Assembly (NCBI GenBank): GCA_041687015.1
Contig: JAWLCT010000014.1
Span: 8,479-72,478, forward strand
Direction: 5' to 3'
Source of the DNA: JALOAT01 sp041687015
GTDB lineage: Bacteria; Pseudomonadota; Gammaproteobacteria; Thiohalomonadales; Thiohalomonadaceae
DNA: 64,000 nucleotides
Positions 34,160 to 43,252 of this stretch are shown piece by piece. Each line of letters begins with the position of its first letter. The stretch's first letter is position 1. A program made the translations under genes and the position numbers. The notes under the pieces are model-generated. The model was not told the origin of the DNA, ran no database searches, and saw nothing but the letters and a program-made list of their open reading frames with translations.

Positions 34160-35245
34160 GTGGATCCCGACCTCACACCACCACCTTTTCAACACCCAAC
34201 CCCCATTTCAGCCGTGCCATTGCGCTGGCGACTCGCCGCTGCCGTGGTGGTGCTCATCGCGATTTTTGGTGCGCTGTACGTGGCCCGGGCCGTGATGCTT
34301 CCCATTGCGCTGGCCTTCGTGCTCAGCTTTCTGCTTACACCTGTGATGGAGGCTTTTGCGCGCGTGCACGTGCGGCCCCCGCTTGCGGCGGCGTTCGTCA
34401 TGCTGGTGTTGCTCAGTACCGTAGGCATCGGCATCGCATTGCTGGCCGAGCCCGCCGCAGACTGGGTACAGCGTGCACCGCAGGTGATGGATCGCCTGCA
34501 CGAACGTCTGTCCGGCGTCTATGAAGCGATACGCAAGCTCGGTCGGCTCACCGAAGCGGTGGAGGAAATCGCTGCGCCGGGTGGCGGAGAACGCCTCCAG
34601 GTGGGCGGTGCCGGCCTCGGCGGGTTGCTGCTCAGCCGCACTGGCCAGCTGGTGGGCAGCGGGGCGCTCATGTTGTTCCTGCTTTTCTTCCTGCTCGCGT
34701 CGGGCGACCTGTTCCTGCGCAAGCTGGTTTGTCTGCTGCCGCGTTTTCGGGAAAAACGCATGGCGGTCAAGGCAGCCCGCCGTATCCAGCACGACGTCAG
34801 CCGCTACCTGTTCACCATCTCACTCATCAATACTGTGCTCGGTACCGTGGTGGGCCTGACCATGTACGCACTCGGCATGCCCAACCCGGTGCTGTGGGGT
34901 GTCATGGCCGGTTTGCTGAACTTCATCCCTTACCTGGGGCCGGCGGTGACGCTCACCGTGGTGGCCACCGTGGCCCTGCTCACCTTCGACGATTTTGCGA
35001 CCGCGCTGTGGCGGCCCCTCGCGTTCTTCGCGCTCACCACTGTCGAGGGGCAGCTTGTCACACCGTTGATTCTCGGTCGCCGGCTCATGCTCAACCCGGT
35101 GGTGATTTTCATCAGCTTGATTTTCTGGGGTTGGCTGTGGGGCGTCGTGGGTACACTCATCGCTGTGCCGCTCACCATGAGCATCAAGATCCTGTGCGAC
35201 GCGATCCCGCCCCTTACGCCCATCGGGACGCTCATGGGGCGGTGA
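34160..35245 (+). CDS. AI-2E family permease (PerM/YdiK-like)
   Basis: Polytopic inner-membrane protein (361 aa from the GTG at 34160) of PF01594. Family features are the N-terminal helix pair LAAAVVVLIAIFGALYVARA, then MLPIALAFVLSFLLTPVMEA, and the C-terminal FIPYLGPAVTLTVVATVALL and GRRLMLNPVVIFISLIFWGW. Members include transporters and Na+/H+ antiporters; substrate cannot be assigned. The exact start is uncertain (GTG at 34151 is also in frame). A TATACT sequence at about 34145 sits just before the start, so the message may be nearly leaderless. Confidence 0.85.
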   Translation: MDPDLTPPPFQHPTPISAVPLRWRLAAAVVVLIAIFGALYVARAVMLPIALAFVLSFLLTPVMEAFARVHVRPPLAAAFVMLVLLSTVGIGIALLAEPAADWVQRAPQVMDRLHERLSGVYEAIRKLGRLTEAVEEIAAPGGGERLQVGGAGLGGLLLSRTGQLVGSGALMLFLLFFLLASGDLFLRKLVCLLPRFREKRMAVKAARRIQHDVSRYLFTISLINTVLGTVVGLTMYALGMPNPVLWGVMAGLLNFIPYLGPAVTLTVVATVALLTFDDFATALWRPLAFFALTTVEGQLVTPLILGRRLMLNPVVIFISLIFWGWLWGVVGTLIAVPLTMSIKILCDAIPPLTPIGTLMGR

Positions 35246-35256
35246 ACCGCTCGGGT

Positions 35257-37023
35257 TCAGACGGCCTGGGTGGTGATCGATGGGGTTCCTTCGCCGGGAG
35301 CGGGCCGGTCCAGCGGCAGCCGGAGACGGAACGTCGTGCCTTCGCCCAGGGTGCTGTCCACCTCAATGCGGCCTCCGTGTCTTTCCATGATGCCGTACGC
35401 GATGGACAGACCGAGACCGGTGCCCTGGCCGATGGGCTTGGTGGTGTAGAAGGGTTCGAATAGGCGGTTGAGATGTTCAGGCGGGATGCCCACACCGGTG
35501 TCGGAAATCTCGATCACCGCTTCATCACCCTGACACCGGGTGCGCAGGGTGATGGTGCCGCGCTCCTGGATGGCTTGGGCGGCATTGACCAGCAGGTTCA
35601 TGAACACTTGGTTCAACTGGCGCGCGATGCAGGGGATGGGCGGCAGGTCACCGTAGTCACGCACGATGGTGGCCTTGTACTTCAATTCGTTCCACACCAG
35701 GTTGAGGGTGCTCTCCAGCCCCTTGTGCAGATCCGCGACCTGCCACTCGGTCTGATCCACGTGGGAAAATTCCCGCAGGTCCTGCACGATGTGCTGTACA
35801 CGTTCGATACCTTCGCGGGTCTCGTCGAGCAGGCTTTCCAAATCCTGCCGGATGAACGGCAGGTCGATGCCGGCGCACACCCGTTGCGCCTCGCCCTCGT
35901 CACGCATCACCGCATCGGCAAGCTTTAGCAAGTCGCCGGCATAGCTCGCCAGGGTGTTGAGGTTGGATTTCACATAGCCGACGGGATTGTTGATCTCGTG
36001 GGCGACCCCGGCGGCGAGCTGGCCGATGGAGGCCATTTTTTCCGACTGCAGCAATTGTCCCTGCGCGTCGCGCAGCTTGGTGATGAGCGCCTGCTGTTCG
36101 GCCTTGTCACGCTCGAGCTTTTCCTTCGCTTCCTGGAGTGCTGCGGTGCGTTCGGCCACTTCCCGTTCCAGGGTTTGCTCATAGGCCTTGCGATCCGTGA
36201 TGTCGAGGCAGGAACCCACGTAGCCGGCGAAACTGCCTTCGCTCACCCGTGGAACGGCCGTTTCGAGCATCCAGCGGTAGCTACCGTCCGCGCGGCGCAG
36301 CCGGTACTCGATGGTCACCGGCACGGGCGGCTGAACGCCGTAAGCCTGTTCACAGCGCGCGACGTCCTGCGCGTCGAGGAGGTCGCGCCAGCGCTCCGGC
36401 AAACGTTCGCGCTCCTCACCCGTGAAATCCGCCCAAGGCTTGTTGAAAAACACCCGTTGGCCCGCCGCGGTCGACATCCAGATCAACACCGGTGCGTTGT
36501 CTGCGAGCGCGCGAAAACGCCATTCGCTCTCCGTCAGCGCCGCGATGAGCTTGCGTTCGGCCTCGGCGAGGTCGCGTGCACGCTGCGCCGTTTCCTCGTC
36601 CGCCCGTGGTGTGGCGGCCGGATTGCTGAGAAACCGTGCCATCTCCCGATCGGCGCCGAGGATGTGCGCGACCAACCAATGAATGAGGTAGTTCAGCAGC
36701 GAATGTGCCACGTCGGGTGCTCCGCCGCCTCCCATGGAGCCGGCAAAGCCGAGCACCTTCTCCACGAAGGCGTCGTGTTCACGCTTGTGGCGCAGGTAAT
36801 GGGCGCGCATATACGGCGCCGCCAACATGAGCCGTTCTTCGGTGGTGAAGTGATAACGCGTGTAGTCGAGGAGTTCCTGGAGAATGCCGGTGATCTGCCC
36901 GGCTTCGTTGCCCGATGAGATGGCCTCGTCGAGACGGTTGACGATATCCACCAGACGCTGGTGTTGCCTGTCGACCTTGTCCAGGCCGACGCAGTAGGCC
37001 GCGTCCCAGGGAAAGATGGCCAT
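35257..37023 (-). CDS. Haemerythrin-PAS-histidine kinase
   Basis: 588-aa soluble sensor kinase. N-terminal bacteriohaemerythrin with all expected di-iron ligands: His21, His58, Glu62, His79, His83, His120, Asp125. Then a PAS/PAC unit (about 165-280, RFRALADNAPVLIWM to GSCLDITDRK), a coiled-coil linker, and a kinase core with phospho-acceptor His342 in GVAHEINNPVGYV, N-box NLLVNAAQAI, G1 DTGVGIP and G2 GTGLGLSI. It should sense O2 (or NO) in the cytoplasm. The ATG at 37023 has GGAGG nine bases upstream. No response regulator gene is adjacent. Confidence 0.93.
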   Translation of the reverse strand: MAIFPWDAAYCVGLDKVDRQHQRLVDIVNRLDEAISSGNEAGQITGILQELLDYTRYHFTTEERLMLAAPYMRAHYLRHKREHDAFVEKVLGFAGSMGGGGAPDVAHSLLNYLIHWLVAHILGADREMARFLSNPAATPRADEETAQRARDLAEAERKLIAALTESEWRFRALADNAPVLIWMSTAAGQRVFFNKPWADFTGEERERLPERWRDLLDAQDVARCEQAYGVQPPVPVTIEYRLRRADGSYRWMLETAVPRVSEGSFAGYVGSCLDITDRKAYEQTLEREVAERTAALQEAKEKLERDKAEQQALITKLRDAQGQLLQSEKMASIGQLAAGVAHEINNPVGYVKSNLNTLASYAGDLLKLADAVMRDEGEAQRVCAGIDLPFIRQDLESLLDETREGIERVQHIVQDLREFSHVDQTEWQVADLHKGLESTLNLVWNELKYKATIVRDYGDLPPIPCIARQLNQVFMNLLVNAAQAIQERGTITLRTRCQGDEAVIEISDTGVGIPPEHLNRLFEPFYTTKPIGQGTGLGLSIAYGIMERHGGRIEVDSTLGEGTTFRLRLPLDRPAPGEGTPSITTQAV

Positions 37024-37286
37024 CAGGTAAGCCTCCGGACCAGCACGGCCTGCGGCGCGACCCATGCCATGCACGCCGGCGTTCTGCAGATGATGTTCGG
37101 GGCGGCAGCCATCGAACAGCCCTTGAACGTAAGAAGGTGCATTTTCACCAGGCCACTGTTGCGCTTCCGTGATCCTGTGCAGGTTCCGTTCGCGCCCGGC
37201 GTTGTTTCTGCCTGGACGTTGGCCTGATTAGACCACAGATGCGCGGCGGCGGGGATAGTCGGCCTTGTTGTGTCACACTTTGGCCC

Positions 37287-38546
37287 ATGTCCGATGGACC
37301 CGAAGTCAACGAGCCGGCTCAGCAACGTGCCGCCCTGGTGCGGCAGCGGCGCCTCGCTACCGCATTGCTGGTGCTTATGGCGCTGGTCTACGTAAGTACA
37401 CGCCTGGTGGCGGAGGCGCCGTTCTGGTTGGCCCTGGTGCGGGCGGCCAGTGAGGCGGCACTGGTGGGCGGGCTTGCGGACTGGTTTGCGGTGACGGCAC
37501 TGTTCCGCCACCCGTTCGGCGTGCCCATTCCGCATACCGCCATCGTACCCCGCAACCAGGCCCGCATCGGCAAGGCCCTGGGCCGTTTCGTGGAGCGGCA
37601 CTTCCTGGAACCGGCACTGCTTGCCCACAAGATTCGTACCCTGGATCCGGCCTCTCGCCTGGGTACATGGTTGGCGGCGCCGGAGCACGCGCGGCGACTG
37701 GCGGTGCGCGTCGCACGTGCCTTGCCCTGGGCGGTGCACGCCGCGGATGATCGCGCGCTGCGCGATTTCGCCCGTCGCGCGCTGCACGAGCAATTGGCCC
37801 ACGTGAACCTCTCACCCATGCTCGGCGGTCTGCTGGAGGTGCTCAAGGCTGGCGGCCGTCACCAGGAACTGTTCGATCGTGCGCTGGTGGCCGGGAGCAA
37901 CCTGCTGGCGAACAATGAAGAACGCATTTACGCCCTGATCACCGACAAGAGCCAGTGGTGGGTACCCCCCAGCGTCGATCGCAGTATCGCCCGCCGGGTG
38001 ATCGTGGGACTCCACGAACTGCTGGATGAGCTGGCCGACCACAATCACGAGGCGCGACGCGGTTTCGATACCGCCACCCACGATTTCATCGAACGACTGA
38101 AACACTCCCCCGAACTGCACCAGCGCGTGGACGCGCTCAAACGGGAATTGCTGAACAGCCCCCAGCTGCAGGCCTATTTCGCTGCCGTGTGGGACGAGTT
38201 GCGCACGCGCGTGGTCCAGGATGCTTCGGGCAGTGACTCGCGGCTGGCGGCGGCCCTTGCCCACGCGCTCGCCGCGCTCGGGGCCACCCTGATGAAAGAT
38301 GATGTGGTGCGGGCGCGGGTCAATCGCCGTATCGAGGCACTTACCGTGGAATTCGCCGTGCCCTGGCGTACGGAAATCGGCGACTTCATCGCCGAGGTGG
38401 TGGAGAGTTGGGACACGGTCACCATGACTGATCGGCTGGAGCTGGTGGTGGGTCGTGACCTTCAGTTCATCCGCATCAACGGCACCCTGGTTGGTGCGCT
38501 GGTGGGTGTGCTGCTGTTCGTGGCCTCGGAGTGGCTGTTCCCCTGA
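37287..38546 (+). CDS. DUF445 family membrane protein
   Basis: 419-aa protein of the DUF445/YjiN family. The signature GGLADWFAVTALFRHPFGVP follows an N-terminal membrane helix (LATALLVLMALVYVSTRLVA); a second helix ends the protein (GTLVGALVGVLLFVASEWLF), with a long helical region between them. Membrane-anchored at both ends with a large soluble middle. Function not known. Confidence 0.88.
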   Translation: MSDGPEVNEPAQQRAALVRQRRLATALLVLMALVYVSTRLVAEAPFWLALVRAASEAALVGGLADWFAVTALFRHPFGVPIPHTAIVPRNQARIGKALGRFVERHFLEPALLAHKIRTLDPASRLGTWLAAPEHARRLAVRVARALPWAVHAADDRALRDFARRALHEQLAHVNLSPMLGGLLEVLKAGGRHQELFDRALVAGSNLLANNEERIYALITDKSQWWVPPSVDRSIARRVIVGLHELLDELADHNHEARRGFDTATHDFIERLKHSPELHQRVDALKRELLNSPQLQAYFAAVWDELRTRVVQDASGSDSRLAAALAHALAALGATLMKDDVVRARVNRRIEALTVEFAVPWRTEIGDFIAEVVESWDTVTMTDRLELVVGRDLQFIRINGTLVGALVGVLLFVASEWLFP

Positions 38547-38571
38547 GCTAGGCTTCCAGAAGGAGGCGTCC

Positions 38572-38955
38572 ATGGAACCACGGCTGAGCGCCATCGATCT
38601 TGCCAAGCATTACTTCAACATCTGCAACACGGCGCTGGCGGTGCGCGGGCGCGAGTTTCCTTACAGCCTGATCATCCCGCTCATGAACCGGTTGTTTTCC
38701 GGTCAGAACGTCAGCCTCCGGGTCGTGGACGACGACGGCGCGCCGCTCGAGTACGTGACCACGGGTTTCGTGGATGGCCAGTTTACGCCGGTCCGACCGG
38801 GCGTCCACACGCCGGACGCCCGGTTTACGTTGCGCCGCACCTATCTGGAGGAGGTGGTCGAACACGCAGACGACTACATCCGCCACCCGGAACGCCTGGA
38901 CTGGAACTGGATTGGTGAACAGCTCGGGCCCTTTGGTGATCCCGGTCATTTCTGA
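38572..38955 (+). CDS. Hypothetical protein
   Basis: 127 aa (MEPRLSAIDLAKHYFNICNT...), soluble and acidic, with an excellent AGGAGG ribosome site 25 bp after the DUF445 stop, suggesting an operon. No recognised domain; the C-terminus is rich in Trp/Pro/Gly (LDWNWIGEQLGPFGDPGHF). Confidence 0.7.
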   Translation: MEPRLSAIDLAKHYFNICNTALAVRGREFPYSLIIPLMNRLFSGQNVSLRVVDDDGAPLEYVTTGFVDGQFTPVRPGVHTPDARFTLRRTYLEEVVEHADDYIRHPERLDWNWIGEQLGPFGDPGHF

Positions 38956-39102
38956 TCGGCTATGCCTTCAGGTTCTTAACAACGAACGGCTTGCGTCGGT
39001 TTGAACTTGACGCGCGATGCGGGTCGCGGAAGTCGCAAGGAACACTTGCAGGGTTTGGCTGGCCGGGTTGAAGATATCGACCAGTCACTCCGTGGAAACC
39101 TC

Positions 39103-40299
39103 ATGGACGCCGATCTCATCGCGCAAACGGAACGTGAGTCCATTGCGTTGCTCAGGCGCAATCTCACGGCCGGAGGGATCCTTGCCGCCACGTCCGGCGT
39201 GCTCGCTGCCGAGCGGCGTTACACGCGCATCTTCGGGCGTGATGCTGCCATCTGTGTCTTCGGCATGCAGGCGAGCGGCGACCCTGAACTCATCGCCGGC
39301 GCCGAACGCAGCCTGCTGACCTTGGCCGAGCACCAGGCCGACAACGGCCAGATCCCCAAGTACGTGGACCCGGCGGGCGGTGACCCCGATTTCTGGTACC
39401 TGGGCTGCATCGACGCGACCCTGTGGTGGTTGCTCGCCGTGGATCACATGGCGCGCCACGGCCACACTGAGCTGCGCGAGCGGCTCGCTCCGGCCACCCG
39501 TCGCGCACTGCGCTGGTTGCAATGCCAGGAACACCCGCGTCTTTGCCTGTTACAGCAAAATGAAGCCAGCGACTGGGCTGACATCATGCCCCGCTCCGGT
39601 TTCGTGCTTTACAGCAATGCCCTGTGGTATGCGGTGAAACGGCGTTACGGGATGTCCGATGCGGAAGCGACGCGCTATCACTTCAACCACCTGTTCTATC
39701 CGTTTTCGCGCGAGCGACCCGACTACCATCGCCTGCGTCTCCTTACCCATTACGTGCGCAACCGCAGCCGCGACAACCGGCTCTACCTGAGCTTCGTGAA
39801 TTTCTCCTTCTGGGGCGAGGAGGGGGACGTGTTCGGCAATTTGCTGGCGATCCTGTTCGGACTGGCGGGCGATGGCCCGGCGCACCGTGTTCTCCATGCG
39901 CTCCGAACGGCGGGAGTGGACGGGCCCTTGCCGGTGCGCGCGGTGTGTACACCCATTGCCGAGGATTCCTCCCTGTGGCGTACGTATATGGGGCGTCACC
40001 GGCAAAATTTTCCCTGGCGCTACCACAATGGCGGCGCCTGGCCGTTCATCGGTGGTTTCTGGGTGCTGGCCCTGGCGGGCCTCGGTCAAAAAGCGGCCGC
40101 GCGCGCGGCGCTGGAGCGCCTGGCCGCGGCCAACCGGCGTGACGACTGGCGTTTCACCGAATGGTTCGACGGGCGCACGGGGGAGGTGGGCGGTATGCCC
40201 GGCCAGTCCTGGAATGCGGCGATGTTCCTGCTTGCGCGGCGCGGGCTGGATGAGCGGGTGTTTCCTATTCTTCCACGCGAAAGCCCACTTTCACCCTGA
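39103..40299 (+). CDS. Six-hairpin glycosidase, GH100 invertase/debranching-like
   Basis: 398-aa cytosolic glycoside hydrolase from the ATG at 39103. Motifs recall neutral/alkaline invertases and amylo-1,6-glucosidases: RRYTRIFGRDAAICVFGM near the start, QNEASDWADIMPRSGFVLYS with acidic residues, WRYHNGGAWPFIGGFWVLAL and GQSWNAAMFLLA near the end. Substrate (sucrose, glucosylglycerate or an oligosaccharide) cannot be fixed. A TTG at 39001 would add 34 residues of weak character. Its 3' end overlaps the convergent dodecin gene by 35 bp. Confidence 0.72.
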   Translation: MDADLIAQTERESIALLRRNLTAGGILAATSGVLAAERRYTRIFGRDAAICVFGMQASGDPELIAGAERSLLTLAEHQADNGQIPKYVDPAGGDPDFWYLGCIDATLWWLLAVDHMARHGHTELRERLAPATRRALRWLQCQEHPRLCLLQQNEASDWADIMPRSGFVLYSNALWYAVKRRYGMSDAEATRYHFNHLFYPFSRERPDYHRLRLLTHYVRNRSRDNRLYLSFVNFSFWGEEGDVFGNLLAILFGLAGDGPAHRVLHALRTAGVDGPLPVRAVCTPIAEDSSLWRTYMGRHRQNFPWRYHNGGAWPFIGGFWVLALAGLGQKAAARAALERLAAANRRDDWRFTEWFDGRTGEVGGMPGQSWNAAMFLLARRGLDERVFPILPRESPLSP

Positions 40300-40474
40300 C
40301 CTGCCAATGGGCGACGCGACCGTTGGCCAGGTTGCCGCGCGTTTCCATGACCTCGAACCAGTCCAGATTGCGCAGGCTCTCCCCGGCACGGGCGATGGCG
40401 TTGTGTACCGCATCATCGCTGCTTGTGGTCGACGAGCCGACCAGTTCGACCAGCTTATAGACGTGTTCGCCCAT
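40265..40474 (-). CDS. Dodecin
   Basis: 69-aa flavin-binding protein that forms a dodecameric shell storing or quenching flavins. The sequence runs HVYKLVELVGSSTTSSDDAV, then NAIARAGESLRNLDWFEV and VAHWQVRVKVGFRVEE, typical of the family including the flavin-stacking Trp in DWFEV. GGAGAGG precedes the ATG. It converges on, and overlaps, the glycosidase gene. Confidence 0.93.
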   Translation of the reverse strand: MGEHVYKLVELVGSSTTSSDDAVHNAIARAGESLRNLDWFEVMETRGNLANGRVAHWQVRVKVGFRVEE

Positions 40475-40720
40475 GGCTGCCTCTCCATGCGATGGTTCCG
40501 TCAAGTCTAGCCGGTACGGGCGCAACCCGCGGCACCGGCCGGGGGACCGGTGCGACCTCTGGCCGGTCAGGCCGGGGGATGCGCATATAGGGATGGACTG
40601 GAAGCGCAACGCGGATAAAATACGCCACCGCCGCCGGTTGCGGTGTTAGGCCGGAAGCCTTGCGTGTAGCGCGGATAGGAGAAAGATAGCCCTTCGAGTT
40701 GCTGTGAGAGCGAACCTGCC

Positions 40721-41368
40721 ATGATTCTCAAAACCCCAGACGGTAACGAATTCGAGGCCTACCTGAGCGGCCCGGATGATGCCAAGCGAGCCGTACTCAT
40801 CGTCCACGACTGGTGGGGCGTGCTGGACTACAACAAACAGTGGGCTGATCGCTTCGCTGCCGAGGGTTACAAGGCGATGGTGATCGATCTCTATGACGGC
40901 GAACGGGCACGTTCTCCCGAGGAAGCGGGCGAAATGATGCGCGCCCTCGATCAGGATCAGGCCGACAGCAAGCTCATCGCCGCCACGGAGTTTCTCAAGC
41001 AGGGCGGGCGTAAGGTGGCCAGCCTCGGCTGGTCGTTGGGCGGGCGTCAGGCCATGCAGGCGGCGCTGCTCGATCCCGAAGCGGTGCGCGCCGCTGTCCT
41101 TTTCTACTGTCGTATGCTCACCGACGTCAGCCAGCTCGAACAGCTGGGTGGTCCGGTGTTCGCCATTTATGCAAAGAGCGAACAGACCTGGCCCGCAAAA
41201 ATGGAAAAATTCAACGCCGCCATGGACAGCGCGGGCAAGAGCGTCGAGACGCTTTGCTACGACGCCGCCCACGGGTTCGCAAACCCCACCAGCGAACGCT
41301 ACAACGCGGAACTCGCGGAGGACGCCTGGCATCAGGTGCGCGCCTTCCTCGAACGGGCGCTGGCCTGA
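40721..41368 (+). CDS. Dienelactone hydrolase-family alpha/beta hydrolase
   Basis: 215-aa cytosolic alpha/beta hydrolase. Fold markers: AVLIVHDWWGVLDYNK and the nucleophile elbow LGWSLGG, where Ser105 replaces the Cys found in true dienelactone hydrolases; the catalytic His is in YDAAHGFANPTSERYN. The substrate is unknown and may be an ester or lactone rather than a dienelactone. A PilZ gene starts 8 bp after its stop. Confidence 0.9.
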   Translation: MILKTPDGNEFEAYLSGPDDAKRAVLIVHDWWGVLDYNKQWADRFAAEGYKAMVIDLYDGERARSPEEAGEMMRALDQDQADSKLIAATEFLKQGGRKVASLGWSLGGRQAMQAALLDPEAVRAAVLFYCRMLTDVSQLEQLGGPVFAIYAKSEQTWPAKMEKFNAAMDSAGKSVETLCYDAAHGFANPTSERYNAELAEDAWHQVRAFLERALA

Positions 41369-41376
41369 GCACGCTT

Positions 41377-41757
41377 GTGGAAGACCGGCGCCAACTCCCT
41401 CGTATCAGGCTGCGCCGCAAGGTTCACTTGCAGTGCCCGAGCGGGCGCATCATCGAGGTGTGGACCCGCGATTTGTCACACGCGGGCCTCCAGGTATTGA
41501 GCGCCAGCTGTCCGGGTGAACGTGACGAGTTCGTGCTTCGCATGGCCGTACCCGATGAGGACGGGACATACACCCAGCTCGAGACACGCGTACGCGTGGC
41601 GCATTGCGTCTACGAAGGGACATCAGGACAGTTTCGCGTCGGCTTCCAGTTTCTGTCCTTCTCCGGCGAGGGCGAGCGCCTGTACCGGCATTATGTCGAC
41701 CAGCAGTTGCACCGTCGCTACGAGTCCCGGGCTCATCATTCGATGCTTCTGCGCTAG
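41377..41757 (+). CDS. PilZ-domain protein
   Basis: 126-aa single PilZ domain starting at a GTG (in-frame upstream extension overlaps the hydrolase). The c-di-GMP-binding pattern is present: RRQLPRIRLRRK gives an RxxxR box and DLSHAGLQVLS the D/N-x-S-x-x-G motif. A stand-alone c-di-GMP receptor, possibly tied to the pilus system elsewhere in the window. No cyclase or phosphodiesterase is nearby. Confidence 0.85.
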   Translation: MEDRRQLPRIRLRRKVHLQCPSGRIIEVWTRDLSHAGLQVLSASCPGERDEFVLRMAVPDEDGTYTQLETRVRVAHCVYEGTSGQFRVGFQFLSFSGEGERLYRHYVDQQLHRRYESRAHHSMLLR

Positions 41758-41852
41758 ATCGCTGTCTCCGTAGCGCGTCGATTTTGTACGCGACTGAACG
41801 CAGGATTGCCGCGCTGATCACCACAGCCTCGCCGCCGCCGATCCGGCGTTTT

Positions 41853-42521
41853 CTAAAGTGCGTAATGCCGCGCCAGGATGGTCGCGGTGAACGAAGCGCG
41901 CAGGTAAAAGCCGCGAGGGTTGGCCATGGTCCGCGCACCGTCGCTGCCGAGGGCACGACGGCGCGCACGGCCGTGAGGCGCCTTGGGGCGGATCTGCATG
42001 ACGTCGCCAAAACGAGCGCTGACGCGATCAAGCGCGCCCGTGTAAACGAATTCCATCAAATCTTCGTAGTCGCGGCGCAACTGCGCTTCTTGTTCTGCAT
42101 CCGGACTCCACAGCAGCGCACTGCCCACCCGGCGTTCCCCCAGGGCAATGTCGGGATCCGCTTCGATGGGTACCCACAACACGCGGGCAAGCTTGCGGCG
42201 CACCCAGGACGTCTCCCAGGTTTCGCCCACGGCCTCTTCCAGTGGCACCGTGCATACATAAGTGGATTCACGCGGTCGGCCACGGCAATCCACGGGCAGG
42301 GTTTTCAATTCCACGCCGAGCTGAGGGAAATCGGGTTGCGGCAGCGAGCTGGAACTGGCCCCCAGCAGCGTTTCCATCAGTTCACCAATCCAGCCTTTGT
42401 TGCGCCGTAGATCGGCGGGCACCACCAAACGGGCATGCGCGGCCAGTGCGCGCAACGGCTGCCCGGCGAGCGCGCGTGCCCGGGACAGCAATTCCTGTTC
42501 AGTCTGCGGGGGTTTCAGCAT
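41853..42521 (-). CDS. mutH: DNA mismatch repair endonuclease MutH
   Basis: 222-aa restriction-fold nuclease that nicks the unmethylated strand at hemimethylated GATC sites in methyl-directed repair. Active-site residues Asp64, Glu71 and Lys73 in DFPQLGVELKTLP have the same spacing as in E. coli MutH; KGWIGELMETLLGA is also typical. MutH is confined to a subset of gammaproteobacteria and implies a Dam methylase and MutSL elsewhere in the genome. Confidence 0.95.
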   Translation of the reverse strand: MLKPPQTEQELLSRARALAGQPLRALAAHARLVVPADLRRNKGWIGELMETLLGASSSSLPQPDFPQLGVELKTLPVDCRGRPRESTYVCTVPLEEAVGETWETSWVRRKLARVLWVPIEADPDIALGERRVGSALLWSPDAEQEAQLRRDYEDLMEFVYTGALDRVSARFGDVMQIRPKAPHGRARRRALGSDGARTMANPRGFYLRASFTATILARHYAL

Positions 42522-42631
42522 GCTTGCGAGTATATACGCCTTCAGGCGCTGGCCCGAACTCCAAGAGGTTGCTCTTCAAAAGCACGCAGCGAGAGCGTTA
42601 TGCTCGTGCCTGCTGAATGGGGAGAACGAAC

Positions 42632-43222
42632 ATGAACGAGCCACTGAACGACGCAACACTGGACGTCCTTTTTCGCGATGCGCGTAGTTTCAGCTATTGG
42701 CTGGACAAGCCCGTGAGCGATGAGCAGTTGCGCGCGATCTACGCGTTGATGAAATGGGGTCCAACCAGCGCGAACAGTTCACCCGGTCGAATCGTATTCG
42801 TGAAAAGCGCCGAGGCCAAGGCGCGCCTGAAGCCCTGTCTCAGCGAAGGAAATGTGGCGAAGTCCATGGCCGCGCCGGTGGTCGCCATCATTGCGATGGA
42901 CTTGGAATTTTATGAGCTTCTGCCCAGGCTGTTTCCACACACCGACGCGCGCGCCTGGTTTGCGGGCAAGCCCGAGGCCATCCGCAATACGGCATTCCGG
43001 AACAGCAGCCTGCAGGGGGCCTACTTGATCATGGCTGCACGCAGCCTCGGTCTCGATTGTGGTCCCATGTCCGGTTTTGATGCGCAACGGCTTGATGAAA
43101 CGTTTTTCCCGGACGGGCGCTGGAAGTCGAATTTCATTTGCGCCATCGGCTACGGTGACAAGAGCAGACTTCATCCCCGCGGCCCGCGACTGGCGTTCGA
43201 AGAGGCGTGCCGGATCGAATAA
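42632..43222 (+). CDS. Nitroreductase-family protein, RutE/HadB-like
   Basis: 196-aa flavin-dependent reductase. It shows LFRDARSFSYWLDKPVSDEQ, MKWGPTSANSSPGRIVFVKS, and GLDCGPMSGFDAQRLDETFF typical of the malonic-semialdehyde reductase RutE subgroup, with FICAIGYGDKSRLHPRGPR near the end. No other rut genes are present, so a general enone/semialdehyde reductase is as likely. GGGAG precedes the ATG. Confidence 0.88.
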   Translation: MNEPLNDATLDVLFRDARSFSYWLDKPVSDEQLRAIYALMKWGPTSANSSPGRIVFVKSAEAKARLKPCLSEGNVAKSMAAPVVAIIAMDLEFYELLPRLFPHTDARAWFAGKPEAIRNTAFRNSSLQGAYLIMAARSLGLDCGPMSGFDAQRLDETFFPDGRWKSNFICAIGYGDKSRLHPRGPRLAFEEACRIE

Positions 43223-43252
43223 CGGTCCGATGGAGGCTGGGCGACGACCGGG

